Assembly: GCA_018260445.1 (NCBI GenBank)
Contig: JAGLBE010000003.1
Location: 104,863-168,862, forward strand
Source of the DNA: Psychrobacter sp.
GTDB lineage: Bacteria; Pseudomonadota; Gammaproteobacteria; Pseudomonadales; Moraxellaceae
DNA length: 64,000 nt
Direction of reading: 5' to 3'
The translations under genes were made by a program, and so were the position numbers. The notes beneath the pieces are model-generated. The model had not been told where the DNA came from and made no database searches. It saw only the letters and a program-made list of their open reading frames with translations. This document shows positions 45,916 to 55,932 of the stretch, piece by piece. How positions within the stretch are numbered: the first letter of the stretch is position 1; every line of letters starts with the position of its first letter.

Positions 45916-47151
45916 CTACTCGTGACGCAGCGTTTGCGCAGGCTGAATTTTAGCCGCACGCCGTGCAGGATATATCGTGGCTAAAAAACTCAATATAAAC
46001 GAGGTAGTGGTAATAATAAATACATCAAGCCCGCGCAATTGGGTTGGCAAATAGTTGACAAAATAGGCGTCAAATAAGTGCAGCCCAAACGCTTGATTCA
46101 CCCAGCCGAGCAGGTCGCCCACCGTTAATGCCAAGATAACCCCAAGCACCGTCCCTGCTACCGTACCAATCACCCCAATCACCAACCCTTGTACCATAAA
46201 GACTTGGGTAATCAGCTTAGGGGAGGCGCCAAAGGTTTTTAAGATAGCAATATCTGCCTTTTTATCGGTCACCAACATCACCAAACTGGACACAATGTTA
46301 AACGCTGCCACCACAATAATTAAAAACAGCAACAAACCAACCATCGCTTTTTCCATCTGAATGGCGCCAAAAAGATTGCCGTGGGTTCGCGTCCAGTCAT
46401 TAGGATATAACATATTGGGTGAGGCATTCGCCGCGCGCGCTGCCACCTGTGGCGCCATAAAGATATCTTTTAATTTCATACGAATCCCTTGGGCGCCTTG
46501 CGGCAAACGTAACAAGGTTGCGGCATCACCCATAGGGATAAAGGCCACGAGGTTATCCACCTCACGGCTAATATTAAACACCCCGGTCAGGGTAAAACGC
46601 TTAAAACGGGGGATGATGCCGGCGGGCGATGGTGAGGCCTCTGGCAATACCAGTGTGACCTTATCACCCACTTGCAGTCCCATCGCCTCGACCATACTCT
46701 CGCCCAGCACGATATTAAATTCGCCGGATTTTAGGGTATCAATACTGCCCTCAACCATATGGTCGTTAATAATCGAGACCTGTTTTTCGTAATCCGGCTC
46801 AACACCGGTCACCATGATACCTGCCACTTGACCATGCGAGGTGAGCATTCCTTGTAATTCAATATAAGGCGCTGCAGCAATCACCTCGGGGTCTTTTTTA
46901 ATCTCGGCTGCCAGTGCCTGCCAATCAGGGATAATTTCACTGGCGCTGACCGTCGCTTGGGGTACCATGCCCAAAATGCGCGATTTTAGCTCCCGATCAA
47001 AGCCATTCATCACCGACAATACGGTAATCAGCACCGCCACGCCTAAGGTTAGCCCTACCATAGAGATAAGTGAAATAAGCGAGATAAAGCGATTGCTACG
47101 CTCAGCGCGGGTATAGCGCAATCCTAAAAACAAGGCTAATGGACGAAACAT
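45916..47151 (-). CDS. lolC: Lipoprotein-releasing ABC transporter permease
   Basis: FtsX-type permease of the LolCDE system; 411 residues with one N-terminal membrane segment, a large periplasmic domain (about residues 45-270) and three C-terminal segments. The N-terminus LALFLGLRYTRAERSNRFISLISLIS is typical of LolC/LolE. Only one permease gene is adjacent to lolD, and no separate lolE is present in the window, as in the LolF-type systems of Moraxellaceae and relatives where one permease may form a homodimer; that reading is inference. The start at 47151 has a weak ribosome site. Confidence 0.93.
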   Translation of the reverse strand: MFRPLALFLGLRYTRAERSNRFISLISLISMVGLTLGVAVLITVLSVMNGFDRELKSRILGMVPQATVSASEIIPDWQALAAEIKKDPEVIAAAPYIELQGMLTSHGQVAGIMVTGVEPDYEKQVSIINDHMVEGSIDTLKSGEFNIVLGESMVEAMGLQVGDKVTLVLPEASPSPAGIIPRFKRFTLTGVFNISREVDNLVAFIPMGDAATLLRLPQGAQGIRMKLKDIFMAPQVAARAANASPNMLYPNDWTRTHGNLFGAIQMEKAMVGLLLFLIIVVAAFNIVSSLVMLVTDKKADIAILKTFGASPKLITQVFMVQGLVIGVIGTVAGTVLGVILALTVGDLLGWVNQAFGLHLFDAYFVNYLPTQLRGLDVFIITTTSFILSFLATIYPARRAAKIQPAQTLRHE

Positions 47152-47771
47152 AGTCGAGGCTCTTAACCAAATAGGTAATAACGGATGATGACTCAGGGGG
47201 TGTCACATGGCGGTGCTAACGATTGCTGACATCTAGTCACTGCAAGAGCAGTAACCCATTCAACTGTCACTATTTAGCTTAGCAACACCTAATTTAGCAT
47301 CACCTAGCTCAGCGCTTAGGATAAAGTTAGGCACAAACCGTAAAATGAAAGCGCATAGTTTGACACAGAAACGGACAGCTTGGCTATGTTTCATTGCTAT
47401 AAAATGTTGTGTTATCTCACAGTGGCAACCGCCAAACTTGGCAACCTCGTTTAAGCCGCCCATTTTAGGGACATCCGTTTGCCAGTGCTTTATAGGTTTA
47501 TCCCCTTAGAAAATAAGGTTATGCCTCTAAAAAAGGTTGTATTTATCAAAGTTGACCCTATCATAAGAAGAGTAGCCAATCTTCTATTATCCTGATATCT
47601 GCTGTTGCTATGCAGGTTATTTTGCGACATGAATTGTCAACATAACAGACGCTACCAGTAACCACAAGTTTGATACAACAATCGCTATTTTTAGGATTGT
47701 CGCCACCGAGTTTAGGGCTGCCATCCCATACTATTAACCAACGTCAACCTATAAAAAAGTATAAGCCGACT
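47152..47771. other. Divergent intergenic region
   Basis: About 620 bp between lolC and the plus-strand orphan gene. Short open frames here show no ribosome site or family resemblance. No repeat array or terminator is evident. Confidence 0.4.
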
Positions 47772-48779
47772 ATGACTACTCAAGCATCACCACAGCAGCA
47801 AGATTCAAGGGCTGAGCCTACTCATTCTGCCACGCTCACTACCCCCACTAATTTGTCGCCTCTAAAGGTGACACTCACCGATGCGCAGTGCGCCGGCCAT
47901 GGTGACCATTGGAACATTTTAACCGATCATATCACCGAAGATGTGCCCAATTGGTTGCAGCAATCTATTGATGACGCCATTATTCCTGCCGGCTTAAATA
48001 CTGACTTGGTTAAAAATGACATGGCCAATCTGCTACTGTCTTGCGACCATATTTGTCATATTAATCAAGTGCTGTCGATGCATGATGGCAAACCGCAAAC
48101 CTTTATCAACGCCTATCCTTGCATTCGAAGCCCTTATGGCTTGAGCTGTACAATAGACCGTATTATTGCCAACGATAAGACTCAAGATGCGGTGCTGCGC
48201 CTTATCAGCGAAGATGGCAGCGTTATCTATGCTTTTGATCAACTTTATACCATCAATCAGTTGCTCTACCAGAAAGATAAGGCGTATTTTGTCAATTTTA
48301 GCGCGTGGGCTTATACCATCGAGCCTAGTGATCAAGAAGAGGTTATCTTAATTGAAGACCCCGAGGCCATTCGTTATCATCGTGCTTTTAACGATGTGGT
48401 GGCAAAAAATGGTGGCATTGCGCCCAAAGACTTAGAAGCGCAAATTAAAGCATGGCAACCGGATGCGGATACGCCGTTAGCGCCGGTAGAGATTAATTTG
48501 GGGCATATGTGTGCGTATTTGTTTGGCGAGACGCTAGGCCAAGAAGATGAGGCTTGGTGTCAAGGGCAAGTGCTTGGTAAGCAAGAGAGCCTCTTTTTTG
48601 GCAAAGCTTTGACGCTATTTGATGTGGCTATTTTGCGTGAGCCTGATGCTGTGCCATTTGTGGTACGCATGGCGACGCCCACCACTGGCGTCACCAAGGC
48701 GACGCAAGTCAATGATTATATTCAGGCCAATATCTGGTTACAAGCTGCCATTTATCGTGAGTATCAAGCGCCGCTTTAG
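47772..48779 (+). CDS. Protein of unknown function
   Basis: I do not recognise a family. From ATG at 47772 the protein is 335 residues, with a Gln/Ser/Thr-rich start followed by a mixed, globular-looking sequence containing several Cys and His residues (CAGHGDHW, CDHICHINQV) and no signal peptide or membrane segment. The composition is acidic (many Asp and Glu). Codon use resembles its neighbours, so it is likely a real, expressed native gene. The alternative start at TTG 47670 adds 34 unlikely residues. It stands alone between lolC and a tiny membrane protein gene. Confidence 0.7.
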   Translation: MTTQASPQQQDSRAEPTHSATLTTPTNLSPLKVTLTDAQCAGHGDHWNILTDHITEDVPNWLQQSIDDAIIPAGLNTDLVKNDMANLLLSCDHICHINQVLSMHDGKPQTFINAYPCIRSPYGLSCTIDRIIANDKTQDAVLRLISEDGSVIYAFDQLYTINQLLYQKDKAYFVNFSAWAYTIEPSDQEEVILIEDPEAIRYHRAFNDVVAKNGGIAPKDLEAQIKAWQPDADTPLAPVEINLGHMCAYLFGETLGQEDEAWCQGQVLGKQESLFFGKALTLFDVAILREPDAVPFVVRMATPTTGVTKATQVNDYIQANIWLQAAIYREYQAPL

Positions 48780-49066
48780 ACAATAGACAGGACACAATAG
48801 GCGTATGGGCTAAAAAGCCTACATTGGCAAAGTAATGATGACTTTTTGTAACAATTATTGACTTTTAGCGAATTTAAAGGGCATGGGATATTTACAAACG
48901 GTAACTTTTAAGAGTAAGATAAGTTTATTGTGTTGTTGACATTTTCGTAGCGACCACTTTATATCTGACTCTTGAGCAGATAGTAGAAGATAGTCAGATA
49001 GCAGACATAATATTAAAACAAATCTGCCACTAACCGACACGTTTTGCTATAGAAGTAACCTATTTC

Positions 49067-49246
49067 ATGCCCTCTTCACAGTCCGCAAATATTCCTGCCA
49101 ATCAGCGCCGCACTAGTGCCAGCTACTCTAGAGCTAGCCTATTCACCCCTACTCCTACTAAAGCCACTTATGGCAAGCCGTTGATGTCGGCACTTTTTTT
49201 TGCCACCGGTATGCTGTTGATGATTTTTTTAGTCCATTTGGCTTAA
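49067..49246 (+). CDS. Small single-pass membrane protein
   Basis: A 59-residue frame starting at ATG 49067. The first 38 residues are hydrophilic (Ser, Thr, Ala, Arg) and the last 20 form one hydrophobic helix (LMSALFFATGMLLMIFLVHL). The topology suggests a tail-anchored or single-span inner-membrane peptide. The ribosome site is weak (AAG about 13 nt upstream). No family is recognised. It precedes the SCP2 gene, which is on the other strand, with a terminator between them. Confidence 0.5.
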   Translation: MPSSQSANIPANQRRTSASYSRASLFTPTPTKATYGKPLMSALFFATGMLLMIFLVHLA

Positions 49247-49422
49247 GTCTTTCGCTTAAGTCTAAGTCATAAGGGCATAAGGGACGGCATAGCGACTAAA
49301 AACCGCCCGTTATTTAGGTTAATTTAGGTTATAGGATAAAACAGCTAAGGCTATGTGTAAATTATTCTATGGAAACCGCTATACCCAACTTGACCTATCA
49401 AATTAAAATGCCAAATTAAAAT

Positions 49423-49463
49423 AGCCCGTCACTACGCTCATAGTTCATAGTGCGGGCTTTTTG
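49423..49463. terminator. Terminator between the small membrane gene and the SCP2 gene
   Basis: AGCCCGTCACTA pairs with TAGTGCGGGCT (one mismatch) around a 13-nt loop, followed by TTTTT on the plus strand and preceded by an A-rich stretch that gives a weaker T run on the minus strand. It suits convergent genes. Confidence 0.7.
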
Positions 49464-49507
49464 GTAAGCAATAAAACTTATTAAACTTTAGGCTCAAGCA
49501 AATCGAG

Positions 49508-49897
49508 TTAAGCTTGTTCGGTCATCGCAAAAATCTTTTTGAACAACTCTTTTTGCTCGGCGCTTGGCTTGACGCTTTGTAGCGCCATGAGTTTGCTCAT
49601 ATCGCCTTCGATACGGATTTTGCCAGACATAAAGGCCTGCATCGCCTCGTTCATGTCGCCCTCTAAAACGATGCTCTTTAACGTCTCTTCATCAATTTGA
49701 ACCGTCGTATCGGTATCGGTTGTGCCCTTTTTAAGTAAACCATTGGCCAGATACGCTTGCACATCACCTTGTGCAGTGCCCGTGACGTTTAGGTTAAGCA
49801 CCGTATCCGCTAAAGTAGGCGATACGTTTAAATCGCCAGCTTCTTGGGTTAAACGCTCAACTTCGTTGAACCATTCGTCTGCTAAAAAAACTGCCAT
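49508..49897 (-). CDS. SCP2 sterol-binding domain protein
   Basis: A 129-residue single-domain protein of the SCP2 family, which binds lipids or acyl-CoA in a hydrophobic tunnel. It shows the family pattern VQIDEETLKSIVLEGDMNEA followed by FMSGKIRIEGDMSKLMALQ, where the last helices close the tunnel. No signal or membrane segment. It is a single gene; bacterial members are common in fatty-acid-degrading species but usually lack a defined ligand. The start MAVFLADEWF has AAGGAAGTATT upstream. Confidence 0.88.
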   Translation of the reverse strand: MAVFLADEWFNEVERLTQEAGDLNVSPTLADTVLNLNVTGTAQGDVQAYLANGLLKKGTTDTDTTVQIDEETLKSIVLEGDMNEAMQAFMSGKIRIEGDMSKLMALQSVKPSAEQKELFKKIFAMTEQA

Positions 49898-50462
49898 AAT
49901 ACTTCCTTTGTATAAAATTAGAGGTTAATAAATCGGATGTTGTCCTTCGCGCTGTCGTTACCTTACCCTAACACTACTTTTTACGCTATGGATAAATCCA
50001 TTAAAAAAGCCTACAACCTTGGTGTAAACTTGGTATAAAAGCAGGCTAGCGCCCAAGCAGCCGTGAAACCCATCCTATGAGAGTAACGCTTGATTATAGC
50101 AAATAACCCCTGATAATCGAAAGATTTTTGAGGATACTATTTTTTATCCACACAAATAATAAGGGTTTTTGTATTTTTGACTGTGAGGTCAGATGATATT
50201 TTAATTTCTTTGAGTTACAATAGCTGTATATTTAGATACCATCAACTCTATCAATCTAATGCTCTGTAAAACTTCGGCAATCATTGCCAAGGTTATGAGC
50301 CAGTCAGCCATCGCTAACTTTATTTGCTACAACTGGGATGTTCAAGACTATTTTTGTTTATAGTCTTACTCGCTCCTATTTAGCGATACCGTTATCGATG
50401 TGACCGTGCTAACTAGTGCTAACTAGATTGGTACCTTTGATACTTAAAGCTGTATAGGAACT
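49898..50462. other. Intergenic region upstream of ccoN
   Basis: About 565 bp between divergent SCP2 and ccoN genes. I searched for an FNR/ANR box (TTGAT-N4-ATCAA), expected for cbb3 operons, and found no good match. A small hairpin (AAGACTA / TAGTCTT) lies at 50344-50367. No gene is seen. Confidence 0.45.
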
Positions 50463-50468
50463 ATGCCA

Positions 50469-51986
50469 ATGAGTATACATAACACAGCCATCTCCCCCAT
50501 TGATGTCGACAAAGATTATGAAATCACCATCGTGAGATTTTTCACCACGATGACAGTCATCTGGGGTATTGTCGGCATGAGCGTTGGGGTATTTATTGCC
50601 TCACAACTGGTATGGCCGGCGCTAAATTTTGACATCCCATGGCTGACATTTAGCCATTTAAGACCATTACATACCAATGCGGTTATCTTTGCATTTGGCG
50701 GCTCAGCGCTATTTGCTACCTCTTATTATATTGTGCAGCGCACTTGTAAAACCCGATTGTTTGCGCCTTATTTGGCTTGGTTTACCTTTTGGGGTTGGCA
50801 GGCGGTTATCGTGTCCGCAGTTATCACCTTGCCTCTTGGTTTGACCTCCGCAAAAGAGTATGCAGAGCTTGAATGGCCTATTGATATTTTGATTGCTATT
50901 GTGTGGGTGTCCTATGCTATCGTCTTTTTTGGCACCCTAATCAAACGTAAAACCTCACATATTTATGTGGCTAACTGGTTTTTCGCCGCATTCATTATTA
51001 CCATCGCTTTATTGCATATCGTTAACAGCTTAGCCATTCCGATTGGGTTGTTTAAGTCTTATTCGTTATTTGGCGGTGCCACCGATGCTATGGTGCAGTG
51101 GTGGTACGGGCATAACGCGGTTGGCTTTTATCTAACGGCGGCGTTCTTGGGGATGATGTATTATTTTGTACCCGTCCAAATTGGCCGGCCTATTTACTCC
51201 TACCGTCTCTCTATTGTCCATTTTTGGGCATTAATTGCCTCTTATATGTGGGCAGGTGGGCACCATCTTCATTATTCTGCGCTCCCAGATTGGACGCAGT
51301 CTTTGGCGATGGTATTCTCGATTATCCTATTTGCGCCTTCTTGGGGTGGTATGATTAACGGGGTACTGACCTTATCTGGCAGTTGGGATAAACTGCGTAC
51401 CGATCCGATTATTCGATTCTTAATTGTGGCATTGTCATTTTATGCGATGTCCACTTTTGAGGGTCCCATGATGTCGATTAAAACTGTCAATGCGTTATCG
51501 CACAACACCGATTGGACAATAGGCCATGTGCATTCTGGCGCTTTAGGTTGGGTGGGTATGATTACTATTGGCTCGCTTTATGTACTCCTACCGCGCATTT
51601 ATAACAAACCAAAAATGTACTCTATTAGTTTAATCACCACTCACTTTTGGCTGGCTACTGCAGGCACTATTTTCTATATCGTTTCAATGTGGGTATCGGG
51701 CATTGGTCAAGGTATGATGTGGCGTTTAACCAATCCCGATGGTACCTTGGTATATAGCTTTATTGAAACAGTGGTGTTCTCACATTATCCTTACATGGGT
51801 CGTGCTTTTGGTGGCCTATTATATGCAAGTGGTATGTTTGTGATGGCTTACAACTGCTATAAAACGATTAAAATGCCAGATGCTCGCCCAGTGGATGTTG
51901 CTGATCCCACCAATCACCAAACTGTTATTGAGAAAGATGACAATGACAACAATGATGACCCAAAAACTCAACCAGTCAATGTATAA
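50469..51986 (+). CDS. ccoN: cbb3-type cytochrome c oxidase subunit I
   Basis: Catalytic subunit of the high-affinity cbb3 oxidase, with about 12 membrane segments and haem/copper ligands in [38 protein letters not shown] and [19 protein letters not shown]. The protein ends in an acidic Asp/Asn-rich tail. I prefer ATG at 50469 because AGGA is 9 nt upstream; the ATG at 50463 is only 3 nt from it. ccoO follows 25 bp downstream, then ccoQ and ccoP with overlapping ends, so the four form one operon. Confidence 0.97.
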   Translation: MSIHNTAISPIDVDKDYEITIVRFFTTMTVIWGIVGMSVGVFIASQLVWPALNFDIPWLTFSHLRPLHTNAVIFAFGGSALFATSYYIVQRTCKTRLFAPYLAWFTFWGWQAVIVSAVITLPLGLTSAKEYAELEWPIDILIAIVWVSYAIVFFGTLIKRKTSHIYVANWFFAAFIITIALLHIVNSLAIPIGLFKSYSLFGGATDAMVQWWYGHNAVGFYLTAAFLGMMYYFVPVQIGRPIYSYRLSIVHFWALIASYMWAGGHHLHYSALPDWTQSLAMVFSIILFAPSWGGMINGVLTLSGSWDKLRTDPIIRFLIVALSFYAMSTFEGPMMSIKTVNALSHNTDWTIGHVHSGALGWVGMITIGSLYVLLPRIYNKPKMYSISLITTHFWLATAGTIFYIVSMWVSGIGQGMMWRLTNPDGTLVYSFIETVVFSHYPYMGRAFGGLLYASGMFVMAYNCYKTIKMPDARPVDVADPTNHQTVIEKDDNDNNDDPKTQPVNV

Positions 51987-52011
51987 ACCAGCAACCGCTT
52001 AAGGAGATATC

Positions 52012-52650
52012 ATGGCAGGTTCAGCTCATGAAATAATTGAGAAAAACACAGGTTTGCTGGTCATATTTATCGTTATTGCAATTAGTTTTGCAACACTGGT
52101 AGAAATTGTTCCGCTTATCTTTGATACGAAATCTGGTGAGGAGGGCGGGGTGAATCAGCCGCTGCCCACTATGCAACCTTGGACACCGCTTGAGCTTGAA
52201 GGACGGGATATTTATATCCGTGAGGGTTGTCACGTTTGCCATACCCAAATGGTGCGCCCACTACGTGCAGAAGTAGAGCGTTATGGCCCCTACTCTCGCG
52301 CTGCCGAATCGGTCTGGGATCACCCTTTTTTATGGGGCTCGAAGCGTACTGGACCAGATTTGGCCCGAGTTGGCGGTCGTTATTCGGACGATTGGCAGAA
52401 AAAACATTTGATATCGCCGCGCTCATTGGTACCAGAATCCGTGATGCCAAACTTTCCGTGGCTTGCTGAAAACGAAGTCAATGGTGCCCAAATACAGACC
52501 AAAATGCGTTTGTTCCGCGACCGTTTTGGCGTACCTTATACCGATGCACAAATTGCTGGCGCTCCGGATGAAGTACTTGGCGCTACCGAGCTTGACGCTG
52601 TTGTCGCTTATTTACAGCAATTGGGTACAGCGATGGAGGGGCAACGCTAA
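52012..52650 (+). CDS. ccoO: cbb3-type cytochrome c oxidase subunit II
   Basis: Membrane-anchored monohaem cytochrome c of cbb3 oxidase. The 212-residue protein has one N-terminal membrane segment (about residues 13-37) and the haem site CHVCH (73-77), followed by the typical [13 protein letters not shown]. Axial Met is probably within [10 protein letters not shown] perfect AAGGAG lies 7 nt before the ATG. Its stop TAA overlaps the ccoQ ATG (TAATG). Confidence 0.97.
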   Translation: MAGSAHEIIEKNTGLLVIFIVIAISFATLVEIVPLIFDTKSGEEGGVNQPLPTMQPWTPLELEGRDIYIREGCHVCHTQMVRPLRAEVERYGPYSRAAESVWDHPFLWGSKRTGPDLARVGGRYSDDWQKKHLISPRSLVPESVMPNFPWLAENEVNGAQIQTKMRLFRDRFGVPYTDAQIAGAPDEVLGATELDAVVAYLQQLGTAMEGQR

Positions 52651-52832
52651 TGAGCATGAGTGATTTGCAAGTTTTTGCCACTGTTGCCGCGTTTATTGCC
52701 TTTATCAGCATTGCTTGGTGGGCATATTCGCCTAAAAATAAACAGCGCTTTGAAGAGGATGCACAGCTTGCATTAGATGATGACATGACAGCGTCGTCCA
52801 TCTCTCATGTAGGTAATAAGGATAACATATGA
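52650..52832 (+). CDS. ccoQ: cbb3-type oxidase small subunit CcoQ
   Basis: A 60-residue protein with one membrane helix (about residues 8-26) and a charged cytosolic tail beginning AYSPKNKQRFEEDA, the CcoQ/FixQ pattern. It stabilises the cbb3 complex. It overlaps ccoO by 1 nt and ccoP by 4 nt (ATGA), so all are translationally coupled. Confidence 0.92.
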   Translation: MSMSDLQVFATVAAFIAFISIAWWAYSPKNKQRFEEDAQLALDDDMTASSISHVGNKDNI

Positions 52833-54019
52833 GCATATTTTGGAGTTTATGGATAACCGTTTTAAGTCTGGCGTGCTGGGGTTTTATCCTTGGTGCCCTG
52901 TTGTTTGTCATGCGTACCAAGCCAACTTTAGAGGACGACGGAACCACTGGTCATGCGTATGATGGTATCACAGAGTATGACAAGCCGTTGCCAAAATGGT
53001 GGGTAGCCATCTTTTTTGGTAGTATCGTATGGGCGCTTGTCTATTGGGTATTATGGCCAGCGCTTATGCCGCACACCTTTAAAGGTCTATCCACCGTTGA
53101 GCTGGCTGGTAAAACAGTGCCTTGGACGTCGCACAATGAGCTCTATAGTGAGCTTGAGCGTAACGATAAAGTGTTTACTGATAACTTTAAAACCAACTTT
53201 TTACCCAATCCGCAAGCGCATGAACAGTTGGCGAAGCTAACGTCTTTACAGTTAAAGCTGCAAGAGGCTAAAGAGCCACCTGCTGGTTTAAAAGATGACA
53301 TCAGTAAGCAGATACAAGGTTTAGCACCTTATGTGACCGAATTGTCTAAAAACCAAAAAGCGTATATGGCAGGCGAACGGTTATTTTTACAAAACTGTTC
53401 GGTTTGTCATGGTTCTAATGCCAAAGGTGGTGTTGGTTACCCCAATCTGACCGATAATGATTGGTTATATGGCGGCGAGCCAGAAAACATTTTGATGACC
53501 CTGCACAATGGGCGTATTGGTGGCATGGCAGCATGGCGTGATAAGCTTGGCGAAGATGGTATTCGAGCCGCAGCAGAATATGTGCTGTCTATATCAGGCA
53601 ACCAAAATGGTTACGAGTTAGATAAGCTCAAAGTCGCTCAGGGCGAAGCCATATTTAAGCAGCAATGTGTGGTTTGTCATGGGCCTGATGCTAAAGGTAC
53701 GCATGCGGCAGGCGCCCCTAATTTGACCGATAAAATCTGGCTATATGGCGGCGACCGTGAGACGGTGCGCGAGACTTTACGTCATGGCCGAGCTGGGGTA
53801 ATGCCTGCGTGGCAGTCTCGATTGGGTAATGAGCGCATTATGTTATTGGCCGCTTATGTCTCCTCTTTTTCTGGCAATGCGATGAAATCGACCAGTACTG
53901 TAGCGCCAGCACCTGCTACTGCACCTGCACCTGCACCTGCTACTGAACCTGCTGCGTCTGCGCCAACCTCTACAGTGTCTGCGCCAACTACTGCGGTGCC
54001 CGATGTAACTGCTCAATAG
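52829..54019 (+). CDS. ccoP: cbb3-type cytochrome c oxidase subunit III, dihaem
   Basis: Dihaem cytochrome c subunit. Two N-terminal membrane segments (about residues 5-28 and 54-78) suit the two-span CcoP type, then two haem-binding sites: CSVCH near residue 190 and CVVCH near 280, each followed by a MPAW/MAAW-type Met region. The 396-residue length exceeds the usual 300 or so because of a longer spacer before the first haem and a Pro/Ala/Thr-rich C-terminal tail of about 45 residues made from repeated Ala-Pro units. It ends the ccoNOQP operon; a strong terminator follows about 150 bp later. Confidence 0.96.
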   Translation: MSIFWSLWITVLSLACWGFILGALLFVMRTKPTLEDDGTTGHAYDGITEYDKPLPKWWVAIFFGSIVWALVYWVLWPALMPHTFKGLSTVELAGKTVPWTSHNELYSELERNDKVFTDNFKTNFLPNPQAHEQLAKLTSLQLKLQEAKEPPAGLKDDISKQIQGLAPYVTELSKNQKAYMAGERLFLQNCSVCHGSNAKGGVGYPNLTDNDWLYGGEPENILMTLHNGRIGGMAAWRDKLGEDGIRAAAEYVLSISGNQNGYELDKLKVAQGEAIFKQQCVVCHGPDAKGTHAAGAPNLTDKIWLYGGDRETVRETLRHGRAGVMPAWQSRLGNERIMLLAAYVSSFSGNAMKSTSTVAPAPATAPAPAPATEPAASAPTSTVSAPTTAVPDVTAQ

Positions 54020-54169
54020 CCTATTATCATCGCGGTATAGCTTATTGAGTAGATTAAGCTGAGTAGTGAGTAGTGATAAATAGGTAGTGAAGAATAGGTA
54101 GTGAGTAGTGATAAATAGGTAGTGCCGTGATGTGTTGGTCGCTATAGCCACAGTTATAGCATACGACCC

Positions 54170-54200
54170 AAAGGGGGCTGTTGATAACAGTCCCCTTTAT
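54170..54200 (+). terminator. Terminator after ccoNOQP
   Basis: Stem AAAGGGGGCTGTT / AACAGTCCCCTTT with one mismatch and a 3-nt loop, followed by ATTTTTT. It separates ccoP from ccoG. Confidence 0.85.
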
Positions 54201-54416
54201 TTTTTAGCAATAATTGATATTTACGGTTGATGACATCATATAGTACATATCGATTCCTGTTTCACTATTTTATAGCTATATAGCGTTTCTTATTTAGAAT
54301 TGTTATGTTTAGCCGAACCCTAAAACAGCGATTAGACGTCCACCGCCTACCTTAATGTATACGTATGCCTCCCCCGCTTTGCCAGCATAATGATTCTAAC
54401 AATTAGAGGTACATTT

Positions 54417-55835
54417 ATGTCAGCTCCTGCTAGCAACCCTATCAACCATAAAATTCCGGTTCATGAAGTGGACGCCACTAAAAAACACGTGCATCCTCGT
54501 TTTACCGATGGTTTTTATCAACGTATCCGAGTGGTGACCATGTATGCGCTTTTAGTCGCTTTTTTAGTTTTGCCTTGGCTACAATACGATGGTAGGCAGG
54601 CTATTTGGTTTGATGTCCCCAGCCAGCATTATTATATTTTTGGGGTAACCTTGTTTCCGCAAGATTTTTTCTATCTTGCTGCCTTTTTTATCATCGCAGC
54701 GTTTGCGCTGTTTATGGTAACCGTTTATGCAGGGCGAGTTTGGTGCGGCTATGCCTGCCCGCAAACCATTTGGGTGCATTTGTTTCAGCATGTTGAAAAG
54801 TGGGTATTGGGCGAGCGTAACCAACGTATAAAGTTTGACAAAGAGCCCTACTCTGCCAAAAAGATTGCCAAAAAAAGCCTAATTTGGATGATTTGGTTTG
54901 TATTGTCGGTGATTACGGCGGCGACGTTTGTCAGCTACGTCTCGGGCACACAGACGCTGTACGGCAGTTGGCAATCGTTAGGTGGGCTACCGTTTCCCAA
55001 TTGGCCCACTTGGGTTTGGATATCGATGTTTATTTTTACCTTTGCCACCTATGCCAATGCCGCTTATATGCGTGAATTTATGTGTACGCATATTTGCCCT
55101 TATGGCCGTTTTCAAAGTGTGATGTTTGATAAAGACACCTTGATTGTATCTTATGATTATAATCGCGGCGAACCGCGTGGCCACCGCAAAAAAGGCACGC
55201 ATCCCGATGACCTAGGCGACTGCGTAGAATGTACCATGTGCGTGCAAGTATGCCCCACCGGTATCGATATTCGAGATGGCCTGCAAGTGGAGTGTATTCA
55301 ATGCGCTGCCTGCATTGATGCGTGTAACGATATTATGGACAAGGTTGGGTATCCACGTGGTCTTATTCGTTATACCACCGAGCGCCAGTTGGTAGAAAAT
55401 GAACCCAGTAAGTATCTACGTCCACGACTATTTGCCTATATATTTTTACTCACGGCGTTGATTGGTGTGGTTGCATATACCTTGCTCGATAGAGTACCAC
55501 TCGAGATGGATATTCGCCGCGATCGCAATCAATTGTCCTCCTTAAACTCAGAAGGGTTAATTGAAAACAGTTATATCGTAAAAATTACCAATAAAACCCA
55601 GCAACCGCATGACTATAAGCTGACGTTATCGGCTACGCAAGGGCTCGATTTACGCACCCGTTTTCCTAGTTTGCCGTTGGATGCAGGCGAGAGCTATGAA
55701 ATGCCCGTGAGCATTGTGGCCGACCCTAAGTTGGTACAGCATGGCGAACTACCCGTTGAATTTAATGTCGATAGTCAAGATGGCACCTATCATATTACTA
55801 AAAGTAATGTGTTTACGACGCAAGGCCAAGATTAG
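54417..55835 (+). CDS. ccoG: cbb3 oxidase assembly iron-sulfur protein CcoG
   Basis: Membrane-bound polyferredoxin needed for copper handling in cbb3 oxidase assembly. It has several N-terminal membrane helices and Cys clusters in CGYACPQTIW, CTHICPYGRFQ, CVECTMCVQVCPTG and CIQCAACIDACN, then a C-terminal periplasmic immunoglobulin-like domain. ATG at 54417 has AGAGG 8 nt upstream; the upstream in-frame ATG at 54390 is rejected. The gene stands about 400 bp after ccoP, beyond the terminator, so it has its own promoter, with ccoH behind it. Confidence 0.95.
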   Translation: MSAPASNPINHKIPVHEVDATKKHVHPRFTDGFYQRIRVVTMYALLVAFLVLPWLQYDGRQAIWFDVPSQHYYIFGVTLFPQDFFYLAAFFIIAAFALFMVTVYAGRVWCGYACPQTIWVHLFQHVEKWVLGERNQRIKFDKEPYSAKKIAKKSLIWMIWFVLSVITAATFVSYVSGTQTLYGSWQSLGGLPFPNWPTWVWISMFIFTFATYANAAYMREFMCTHICPYGRFQSVMFDKDTLIVSYDYNRGEPRGHRKKGTHPDDLGDCVECTMCVQVCPTGIDIRDGLQVECIQCAACIDACNDIMDKVGYPRGLIRYTTERQLVENEPSKYLRPRLFAYIFLLTALIGVVAYTLLDRVPLEMDIRRDRNQLSSLNSEGLIENSYIVKITNKTQQPHDYKLTLSATQGLDLRTRFPSLPLDAGESYEMPVSIVADPKLVQHGELPVEFNVDSQDGTYHITKSNVFTTQGQD

Positions 55836-55932
55836 ACGTTAAGGTAATGTCCATGTTTTACAGACTCTATTTTAATTGATGACTCTTTTTTGAAATTTAC
55901 GCAATTGTAGGAACTACCACTAAAGGCCTTTT

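Noticed and set aside
47260-47463. A 67-residue minus-strand frame between lolC and the orphan gene
   Set aside because: No ribosome site, no family resemblance and composition typical of chance frames in AT-rich DNA.
48855-49040. A 61-residue minus-strand frame
   Set aside because: Lies in a gap with no ribosome site and no recognisable features.
49898-50462. FNR/ANR box upstream of ccoN
   Set aside because: Only half-site matches to TTGAT-N4-ATCAA are seen, such as TTGATTATA near 50094.
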